Positions 14,118-19,856 of a stretch of DNA of 20,992 bases are shown piece after piece. The notes beneath the pieces were generated by a model, which did not search any database, was not told where the DNA came from, and saw nothing but the letters and a program-made list of their open reading frames with translations. Origin of the DNA: Alphaproteobacteria bacterium UBA6178 (lineage in GTDB: Bacteria > Pseudomonadota > Alphaproteobacteria > Rickettsiales > UBA3002); NCBI GenBank assembly GCA_002422205.1, contig DITS01000042.1, forward strand, positions 1 to 20,992, in the 5' to 3' direction. Positions within the stretch are counted from its first letter, which is position 1. The number at the start of each line of letters is the position of its first letter. The position numbers and the translations under genes were made by a program.

Positions 14118-14746
14118 TGGTAGGTTGTAACGATTCATGTGGCTCATCGAAAGAAACGTCCATCGATAGCAAATATAAAAAGATTCTATGGATATGTTTA
14201 ATTGCTAACGCCACGATGTTCGCCGTTCAAACGGTAGGGAGCTATGAAGCATTATCAGTGTCGCTTCTGGCAAATGCACTCGATTTCCTATCGGATGCCG
14301 CCAATTATGGAATCAGCCTTTTTGTGCTGGGAAAAAGTTTGCGTGCCAAGGCACAAGCTTCTTTCCTGAAAGGCGCTTCACTAGGTATGGTGGGGTTATG
14401 GGTGGCATTTGAGACATTGCACCACGCCCTGCAACCTGAATTGCCCAAGCCTGCAATTATGACGGTCATTAGCATAATCGGACTGGCGGTAAATATTGGC
14501 TGCGCTGTATTGCTTTACCGTCATCGCGGAGGCGACAGTAACCGTGAATCCGTGTGGATTTGCAGCCGGAATGATGCAATCGGGAATATCGCGGTTATCT
14601 TGGCTGCTGGCGGTGTATTCGTCAGTGCCACCGCTTGGCCGGATATTATTGTCGCGGCGATTCTTGGCTATCTAGCTTTAAGCGGGGCATGGCAAATTCT
14701 TCGGGCTGCCCGCAAAGATTTACATAAGGCGGCGACCAATGCGTAG
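14117..14746 (+). CDS. CDF-like cation transporter
   Basis: A 209-aa inner-membrane protein with about six hydrophobic segments. The start MVGCNDSCGSSKE gives a cytoplasmic Cys motif. The CDF-type metal site is visible in SLLANALDFLSDAANY (D-x3-D, TM2) and in SRNDAIGN (D-x3-N, TM5), where the standard CDF site has H-x3-D. It is shorter than CzcD/ZntA-type CDFs and lacks a long cytoplasmic tail. Segments such as VWICSRNDAIGN and TAWPDIIVAAILG match a subgroup usually annotated as plain cation transporter and often encoded next to lspA. It probably exports a divalent metal from the cytoplasm. It is translated coupled to the repressor (1-nt overlap). Confidence 0.8.
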   Translation: MVGCNDSCGSSKETSIDSKYKKILWICLIANATMFAVQTVGSYEALSVSLLANALDFLSDAANYGISLFVLGKSLRAKAQASFLKGASLGMVGLWVAFETLHHALQPELPKPAIMTVISIIGLAVNIGCAVLLYRHRGGDSNRESVWICSRNDAIGNIAVILAAGGVFVSATAWPDIIVAAILGYLALSGAWQILRAARKDLHKAATNA

Positions 14747-15215
14747 AAACTTAATCACCGGAGCGATTATCGTTATTGCCGTAATTATGCTAGATACGCT
14801 GGCTCAAGCTTGGGTGTTTTCCGCGCTTCAAGAAGACAACAGAGCCGTTACGATAACGCCGTTCTTTAATCTTGTAGAGGTCTGGAATCACGGCGTTAGC
14901 TTTGGCATGTTCAACAAGCTCGCTTATGGCAAATGGTTGCTTTCAGGCATGGCTATTATCATTACACTCATTCTGCTGCGGTGGCTTTTCCGTACCGATA
15001 ATCGCTTAACCGCTATTGCCCTTAGTTTGGTTATAGGTGGTGCAATCGGCAACACCATCGACCGCCTGCGCTTCGGTGCGGTGGCTGATTATTTGGATTT
15101 TCATGCCTTCGGCTATCACTGGCCCGCATTCAATGTAACAGATATGGCAATTTGCATTGGCGTGGTACTTTTAGTAGCGGAAAGTTTTTTACGTCCACAA
15201 CCAGCCAAGAATTAA
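14739..15215 (+). CDS. lspA: Signal peptidase II (prolipoprotein peptidase)
   Basis: A 158-aa inner-membrane aspartyl protease that cleaves lipoprotein signal peptides before the lipidated Cys. It has four hydrophobic segments and the family motifs VWNHGVSFGMF (standard N-x-G-x-x-F), GGAIGNTIDRLRFG, VADYLDF and WPAFNVTDMAI. D117 and D135 align with the two catalytic aspartates of characterised LspA proteins. The gene overlaps the transporter by 8 bp. As a second, accessory LspA in a metal cassette it has precedents beside Pb/Cd/Zn determinants. A possible client is the Cys-rich lipoprotein encoded at 10902. The host presumably keeps its own lspA elsewhere. Confidence 0.92.
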   Translation: MRRNLITGAIIVIAVIMLDTLAQAWVFSALQEDNRAVTITPFFNLVEVWNHGVSFGMFNKLAYGKWLLSGMAIIITLILLRWLFRTDNRLTAIALSLVIGGAIGNTIDRLRFGAVADYLDFHAFGYHWPAFNVTDMAICIGVVLLVAESFLRPQPAKN

Positions 15216-15216
15216 G

Positions 15217-15263
15217 TTGCCTTAATCATCAACCGCGTATAGTTGAGAATGATAATCATTCCT
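15217..15263 (+). promoter_or_regulatory. Fur box and promoter before the iron permease
   Basis: GAATGATAATCATTC at 15247-15261 is a 7-1-7 inverted repeat (GAATGAT, A, ATCATTC). The 19-bp window 15245-15263 matches the classic Fur consensus at 15 of 19 positions. Possible promoter elements are TTGCCT (15217-15222) with TATAGT (15238-15243), or TTGAGA (15244-15249) with TATAGA (15267-15272) at a 17-bp spacer. Either places the Fur box over the promoter. Iron-dependent repression of the permease gene is predicted. Confidence 0.75.
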
Positions 15264-15279
15264 ATCTATAGAGGCGGCT

Positions 15280-16059
15280 ATGTTTGAGAGTTTTCTAATT
15301 ACCTTCCGCGAAGGGCTGGAGGCATTTCTTATTGTTGCGATCACGCTGGCCTATCTCCGCAAAACCAACCGCAGCGATCTAAGCCGCTTTGTTTATATGG
15401 GGATAGGCGTATCGCTTTTGGTAAGCGCTGTTGCCGGATACTATTTCGGTCTAGCCGCGAATCAGTCATTAATAGAAGGCGCATTAGCTATGGTGGCTGG
15501 AGCGCTCGTTGCCTCCATGACAGTTCACATGATGCGTACCGCTAAAACGATTCGAAGCGACATACACCAACGCTTGGAAATTCATTCGAGCAAAAATGCT
15601 TTGGAAGCGGCTATCGGCATCTTTCTGTTTACCGTTTTGATGATTAGTCGGGAAGGTATGGAAACGGCAATGATGCTAGGAAGTCTAAACGGCACTATGC
15701 AAAGCAGCAGCCTTATTCTTGGCGCAATATCAGGCATTTTAGTTGCGGGTGCCATAGGTATATTATGGGTAGCAAATAGTCACCTTATCAACATCAAGCG
15801 CTTCCTACAGGTAACGGGCGTATTTTTGGTATTCTTTGCAGTTCACTTGTTTTTCTATGGCTTTCATGAACTAACTGAAGCAAACGCCATTCCATTCGTT
15901 GATAATAATTACTGGCATATTGCCACGGAACCTTTTGCTGATGAAAGCACTCTGTTTGCTCAAATGACTTCCTATGGATTGGTGATAATTCCTGTTTTAT
16001 GGCTGGGAATAAGCATTTTCTTAGATCGCCTAAAAAAGCAGAAACAACTCACTGCCTAA
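15280..16059 (+). CDS. FTR1-family iron permease
   Basis: A 259-aa seven-segment membrane protein of the FTR1/EfeU family, which takes up iron. It has the two R-E-x-x-E motifs: R10-E11-G-L-E14 in the first membrane segment (FREGLEAFLIVA) and R124-E125-G-M-E128 (ISREGMETAM). The length fits bacterial members. GAGG is 5 nt upstream of the ATG. Its substrate could be ferric iron delivered by a periplasmic partner, but no such partner is encoded next to it. The Fur box upstream predicts induction under iron limitation. Its stop abuts the stop of the leftward spanin gene with no base between, so it closes the cassette. Confidence 0.9.
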   Translation: MFESFLITFREGLEAFLIVAITLAYLRKTNRSDLSRFVYMGIGVSLLVSAVAGYYFGLAANQSLIEGALAMVAGALVASMTVHMMRTAKTIRSDIHQRLEIHSSKNALEAAIGIFLFTVLMISREGMETAMMLGSLNGTMQSSSLILGAISGILVAGAIGILWVANSHLINIKRFLQVTGVFLVFFAVHLFFYGFHELTEANAIPFVDNNYWHIATEPFADESTLFAQMTSYGLVIIPVLWLGISIFLDRLKKQKQLTA

Positions 16060-16260
16060 TCACCATCCGCACAGTGATTTCCCCACCTCGTTATGGTCGA
16101 GAATTTGCCGCGCCGTACCATCCGTTAGCGTATCCTGTTTGCTGATATAGATTGGCCTGCCGATGGCGCAGAAGCTGTCAGTCACGCGACCATTTATCGC
16201 GCAGGCGCTCAGCAGCATCGCCATCAGCAAGAGAGCGACGGTTTTTGTCTTGAACTTCAT
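16060..16260 (-). CDS. Outer-membrane spanin (Rz1-like lipoprotein)
   Basis: A 66-aa lipoprotein: signal peptide with lipobox LSAC (Cys20) and a short, soluble mature region containing two further Cys (CAIG and SLCGW). The position directly after, and partly inside, the inner-membrane spanin gene is the standard arrangement of nested phage spanin pairs. It is anchored in the outer membrane and pairs with the inner partner to fuse the membranes at lysis. It is the last gene of the leftward late unit; its stop abuts the iron permease stop. The call rests on architecture and the GRPIYISKQDTLTD-type tail seen in Rz1-like proteins. Confidence 0.8.
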   Translation of the reverse strand: MKFKTKTVALLLMAMLLSACAINGRVTDSFCAIGRPIYISKQDTLTDGTARQILDHNEVGKSLCGW

Positions 16261-16429
16261 GGGATTTTCTCACGTTTTTGGATTGCGTTTCCAGTGCATC
16301 CACCCGCTCGGCATTCCGACCGGCGCGACGTGCAGCCAGCAGAATGCCGAGGAATGAAAGCGCCGCCATGCACCACGCGGCTACGCGCAGCGCGTTGGTG
16401 GTGAAGAAGGCTTTGATGGCGGCCATCAT
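16178..16429 (-). CDS. Inner-membrane spanin (Rz-like)
   Basis: An 83-aa protein with an N-terminal transmembrane segment (about 13-35, ALRVAAWCMAALSFLGIL) and a charged helical tail (ERVDALETQSKNVRKSHEVQDKN), the Rz-type layout. The ATG at 16429 overlaps the endolysin stop by 4 nt (ATGA) and has GGAAGG 6 nt upstream. The 3' third overlaps the outer-membrane spanin gene in another frame. Together with the lipoprotein it should span the periplasm and complete host lysis. An alternative start is the adjacent ATG at 16426. Confidence 0.72.
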   Translation of the reverse strand: MMAAIKAFFTTNALRVAAWCMAALSFLGILLAARRAGRNAERVDALETQSKNVRKSHEVQDKNRRSLADGDAAERLRDKWSRD

Positions 16430-17088
16430 ATTTTGCCTTCCTTCCGGGCTTGGTATCGGCTCCACGCGATGTAGAGTAGCGCCATTGCCAAAACCGCGAC
16501 GATTGCCCACGGTGCAGCCTGCGCCAGTGTGGTTGCAAGCGGCATGGCAGGCTCCAGCGTTTCAATGGCCTGTGACACTGCGCCAATGCCTATGCTGGCC
16601 GCGCCGCCGATTTTGGTGGCAACCATCGTATCGGTTTTGCCGATAGGCTTAATCTGGTTCAGTGCATCCTTTGCCGTAGCAGGCGGCTTGGTGTCGATGT
16701 CGTTAAAGAATACATGGCCGCTAGTGAAATAAACCGGCTTCTTGCCACGCGACCATGCGGGTTTTACCGCAGGCGTGTGGTAATGCGTACTGGCCGTGGT
16801 AGGGTCAACCAGCTGGTGATCGACCGCTTTCATGGCAATCTGCACGCATTTATCAAACCATGCGCCATTGGCCTTGAATATCCGCGCCCGGTTCGGGTCG
16901 CTCGTGTTCCAGCAGCTGAATTGGTACGGCTGGATGCACACGGCTTCCACGTCATCCGGCCAGTTGGGAAGCGCCACCCGGTTCATCACCACACAGGCGA
17001 TGGCGGTCGCATCCTGAATGTCATGGGGTTTGGCCTCGCCATAGAGCGTGCGTGCCAGCGTGTCGATATGTTCTGCTTTCGTCGTCAT
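16426..17088 (-). CDS. Endolysin: SleB-type cell-wall hydrolase with membrane tail
   Basis: A 220-aa protein. The start at 17088 is favoured because GGAGA lies 5 nt before this ATG; the ATG at 17100 is part of that ribosome-binding site. Residues about 5-120 fit the cell-wall hydrolase family SleB (LARTLYGEAKPHDIQDATA, CVVMNRVALPNWP, IQPYQFSCWN), with E in YGEA as probable catalytic acid. After about 150 come two hydrophobic stretches, the last at about 192-212 (AAPWAIVAVLAMALLYIAW), followed by a basic tail. The C-terminal membrane anchor is unusual for a soluble endolysin and may combine lysis and holin-like roles. It is coupled to the inner-membrane spanin. Confidence 0.82.
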   Translation of the reverse strand: MTTKAEHIDTLARTLYGEAKPHDIQDATAIACVVMNRVALPNWPDDVEAVCIQPYQFSCWNTSDPNRARIFKANGAWFDKCVQIAMKAVDHQLVDPTTASTHYHTPAVKPAWSRGKKPVYFTSGHVFFNDIDTKPPATAKDALNQIKPIGKTDTMVATKIGGAASIGIGAVSQAIETLEPAMPLATTLAQAAPWAIVAVLAMALLYIAWSRYQARKEGKI

Positions 17089-17108
17089 AAGATTCTCCAT
17101 TGGTTGTG

Positions 17109-17336
17109 TTATTTCCAAGTCAGGTTGCCAGCGGCAAAGCTGAGGAAGGCCACAAGGCCAGTCCACAGCCCTCCGACGATCAGCAGCGTGCGAAGGCTTC
17201 CTTTGCCCTGATTCGCCAGCGCCGTGAGCGCCTTCACTTCCTCCACCAGCCCATCCACGGTTTTTGTGAGCGTTTGGATTTGCGTGTTCATCACGGCCAG
17301 CTGCGCTTGCACGTCTTTCTCTTCGGTGGGTGGCAT
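17109..17336 (-). CDS. Coiled-coil membrane protein, candidate holin or lysis accessory
   Basis: A 75-aa protein with AAGGAG well placed before the ATG at 17336. Residues about 8-45 are a coiled coil (QLAVMNTQIQTLTKTVDGLV), followed by a single transmembrane segment at about 51-70 (LLIVGGLWTGLVAFLSFAAG) and a very short tail. It sits between the tail gene and the endolysin, where holin or anti-holin genes are often found. The topology and size allow a holin-like role but no family is recognised. Confidence 0.65.
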   Translation of the reverse strand: MPPTEEKDVQAQLAVMNTQIQTLTKTVDGLVEEVKALTALANQGKGSLRTLLIVGGLWTGLVAFLSFAAGNLTWK

Positions 17337-17362
17337 GTCGGTTTCTCCTTTGGTTCAGGCAT

Positions 17363-17383
17363 AAAAAAACCGCCTTGTGGCGG
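17363..17383 (-). terminator. Rho-independent terminator after the DUF2793 gene
   Basis: On the minus strand, CCGCC, loop ACAA and GGCGG are followed by seven T (17369 down to 17363). The hairpin lies just past the DUF2793 stop at 17390 and before the 75-aa gene, so the lysis genes may be transcribed by read-through or from a promoter of their own. The stem is short (5 GC pairs). Confidence 0.75.
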
Positions 17384-17389
17384 CTGGGG

Positions 17390-18328
17390 TTAGGCACTTA
17401 AGAGCGCGTACCACTTGCTGGAAGTGGCTGCCCAAAACAGGGCGTTTTTTCCCACCGCCATCGAGAATGCGGCGTTATTCGCCAGCGCGTTTATGCTGTG
17501 GCCGGAGGCGGGATAAACACTCAGGGCATTTGCCCCGGCATTGGCGATGAAAATGAATTCCCCTTGCTCCGGCGAAGGCAGAATTGCGCCGCTGCTGGCG
17601 GCGACGGTGGTGAACTGGTTGGTCTGTTTGGTGATCGCCGTGGCCGTGCCTTGCGTTGTGCCTGCCGCACTCAGGCCAGAGCCGTTTGCTTTCACTGCCG
17701 CACGACCGCTACCAGCCAGCATCTTCAGGGAGTCATAGAACGTGGAACCATCCGGCGACACTTTCAGGGTGAAGTTGTCATCCCCCAGCAGGCCGAATTC
17801 CGCACGCGCCGACCAGTTGGTTTGAAACAGGAAGCCAGCCTTGTTCCCGGCGGCATTCTTGTTCAGCTTAATCTGAAGGTCGCCGCCGACATGGTTAAAC
17901 AGGATGGCTTCACTCGCCACCGCCAGCTTGTTTGTGGAATCCGCCGTGGTGTTCACGCCAAGCATGGACAGGTTTTGCAGCGATGTCGGCGTGGCCACCG
18001 ATACGCCCCAGTTCGTGCCATCATAGGTGTAAAGTGCATTGGCATCCTTCGCCCATACAGTCAGGCCTTCCCACGGCGTAATGAAGTTCCAGCCGGTGGT
18101 GTAGTAAGCCAGCGTCTTTGCTTTGCCTGTCCATGCGCCCGTGGGCGATGTGCCGACGATATAGCAATCACCGGCCACGGGTGAACCGGGCGGCGTGTTC
18201 ACGCTGACGCTGACCATCGCGGCCTGAAGCAGCGCATCGAGGATGTCGAGCGAGGCGTTGTGCGTCACTTCTTTTTGGGCTTGGCTTGTGACAATATAAG
18301 GCAAGCCCAGACGTGATGTCTGAGGCAT
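17390..18328 (-). CDS. DUF2793 phage tail protein
   Basis: A 312-aa protein starting at the ATG at 18328 behind GGAGAATCC, the same leader pattern as the endolysin gene. The N-terminal ~95 residues are the DUF2793 domain: LGLPYIVTSQAQKEVTHNAS, then LLQAAMVSV and YDGTNWGVS. This is known from tail or host-contact proteins of alphaproteobacterial phages and gene transfer agents. The remainder is Ala/Ser/Thr/Gly-rich with beta repeats (NGSGLSAAGTTQGTATA) and a compact end (GKNALFWAATSSKWYALLSA). It is probably a tail fibre or tail-tip accessory. A terminator follows its stop. Confidence 0.88.
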   Translation of the reverse strand: MPQTSRLGLPYIVTSQAQKEVTHNASLDILDALLQAAMVSVSVNTPPGSPVAGDCYIVGTSPTGAWTGKAKTLAYYTTGWNFITPWEGLTVWAKDANALYTYDGTNWGVSVATPTSLQNLSMLGVNTTADSTNKLAVASEAILFNHVGGDLQIKLNKNAAGNKAGFLFQTNWSARAEFGLLGDDNFTLKVSPDGSTFYDSLKMLAGSGRAAVKANGSGLSAAGTTQGTATAITKQTNQFTTVAASSGAILPSPEQGEFIFIANAGANALSVYPASGHSINALANNAAFSMAVGKNALFWAATSSKWYALLSA

Positions 18329-18371
18329 AGGATTCTCCAAAGTTATGAATTAATTGAAAATTTATAATTGC

Positions 18372-18399
18372 TTGCGCGTTGGCAGCGTTTTGCTATTTT
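18372..18399 (+). promoter_or_regulatory. Possible promoter of the nuclease-like gene
   Basis: TTGCGC (18372-18377), a 16-bp spacer and TATTTT (18394-18399) lie 36 bp before the ATG at 18435. The match to sigma-70 is only moderate. The AT-rich gap between the divergent tail and nuclease-like genes must hold both ribosome-binding sites and this promoter, since the gene runs against the late operon and needs its own start. Confidence 0.3.
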
Positions 18400-18434
18400 C
18401 AAGTTATGTGCGAACACAAATAGTAAGTAATTTT

Positions 18435-19856
18435 ATGGCCTTATTCGATCTTCCACGTCCTGATTTTCTCGCCAGCGGTGAAAAGGCAAGACTCATCCCA
18501 TCTGTGGCTGATACGAGCCGCGAATGCCGTATTACGTCGATATTGCTGGCGACAATGATGTCAGTGGAAGAATTCGGCAAAGGCATGCTGAATCAACTCG
18601 GTGTTCGAGTAGGAAAAACATCAAAGATTCAGTGCTTCACCGAGATTGTTTTTAAGGGCGAACAACAGAGCAAGATACGTCCTGACGGTTTAATCATTCT
18701 CAAAACCGGCAATAAAGAATGGCGTGCCATTGTTGAGTGTAAAATTGGTAAAGCCGACCTCGATAAAGCACAGGTTGAAGCCTATCTCGACCTTTCCAAG
18801 CAGTTTAATATCGACGCAGTTATCACCATTTCTAATCTATCGGTTGCAGACGCTACACATCATCCATTGCAGGTTAATAAAATAAAAACTCGCAGCGTGG
18901 CTCTATACCACTGGTCTTGGATGCACCTTGTTACTGAAGCAATTATGTGGACAAAACATTATGGCGTTGCCGACTCGGATCAAGGTTACATCTTAACTGA
19001 GTTCGTGCGCTATTTGCAGCATTCTAGCTCTGGTATCCTCTCATTCGACCGCATGAATGCGGAATGGAAAGATGTTTGCACCTCCATTCAGAATGGTGCT
19101 CCTGTTAATAAAAGCAGTAACGAAGTCATTGAGAGCGTAAACTGTTGGCATCAGTTCATTCGCGGCCTCTCTTTAGAGATGAGCGTTGCCGTTGGCCGTA
19201 GCGTTGTAGTCCCGCTTAAACGTGAATACGCTAATGACCCACAAAAGCGCCTTACTGATGAATGTCTGACTTTGGCTACTGATAATTCTTTAGAAGCTGA
19301 ATTCGACATCCCAAATGCAGCATCACGCATTAAGTTTTGTTCGGATTTCAAACGTCGTACCGTTAGCGCATCCATGCGTTTGAAAGCGCCAGAAGATAAA
19401 GTTCGTGCCAAAGCCCGCATCAACTGGATTTTCCAACAAGTTAAGAACTGCACTGATGATAATCTCCTTATCAGAATCGTTTGGCCATCGCGTGTTCCAG
19501 ATACATTCGTAACGCTGGGTAAGTTGAAAGCCAATATCGACGCTGGCCTTACCGATAAAACAGACCTTCCACCTATTGCCTTTGAAATCATCCTAACCCG
19601 CGATTTGGCTAGTCGCTTCAAAGGCGCACAGACGTTTGTACAAGATGGTAAAGCAGTGTTACTCGACTTTTACACCATCATTGGTCAGCATCTGCGCGAG
19701 TGGGTCGCCGCGCCACCGAAGCTCACTATTTCCGAACCAGCTAAAGTAATCGACGGCACGATTGAAACACCAACAGAACAGCCCATTTCCGAGCAAGCTG
19801 AAGTGATTAACCAGCTGCCCGAAAATGCGCCTGCGCCGTTGGCAGTGAACGAATAA
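18435..19856 (+). CDS. PD-(D/E)XK nuclease-like protein, candidate phage moron
   Basis: A 473-aa protein starting at MALFDLPRPDFL (18435); the open frame upstream lacks a good start. It has a restriction-nuclease-like core: E70 in FTEIVF, D84 in RPDG, E101-C-K103 in VECKIG, and Q113-x3-Y117, the Q-x-x-x-Y motif of RecB-like nucleases. VITISN and YHWSWM follow. The C-terminal half has no recognised domain and ends in a low-complexity Pro/Glu/Ala tail. I recall the family under the loose name stress response protein. It sits on the opposite strand between two tail genes and has a lower GC content than they do by eye. A DNA-targeting defence or exclusion role is inferred. Confidence 0.72.
   Translation: MALFDLPRPDFLASGEKARLIPSVADTSRECRITSILLATMMSVEEFGKGMLNQLGVRVGKTSKIQCFTEIVFKGEQQSKIRPDGLIILKTGNKEWRAIVECKIGKADLDKAQVEAYLDLSKQFNIDAVITISNLSVADATHHPLQVNKIKTRSVALYHWSWMHLVTEAIMWTKHYGVADSDQGYILTEFVRYLQHSSSGILSFDRMNAEWKDVCTSIQNGAPVNKSSNEVIESVNCWHQFIRGLSLEMSVAVGRSVVVPLKREYANDPQKRLTDECLTLATDNSLEAEFDIPNAASRIKFCSDFKRRTVSASMRLKAPEDKVRAKARINWIFQQVKNCTDDNLLIRIVWPSRVPDTFVTLGKLKANIDAGLTDKTDLPPIAFEIILTRDLASRFKGAQTFVQDGKAVLLDFYTIIGQHLREWVAAPPKLTISEPAKVIDGTIETPTEQPISEQAEVINQLPENAPAPLAVNE

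Noticed and set aside
17498..18184. Long + strand frame opposite the DUF2793 gene
   Set aside because: Gly/Arg/Cys-rich shadow of a high-GC coding strand, with no ribosome-binding site.
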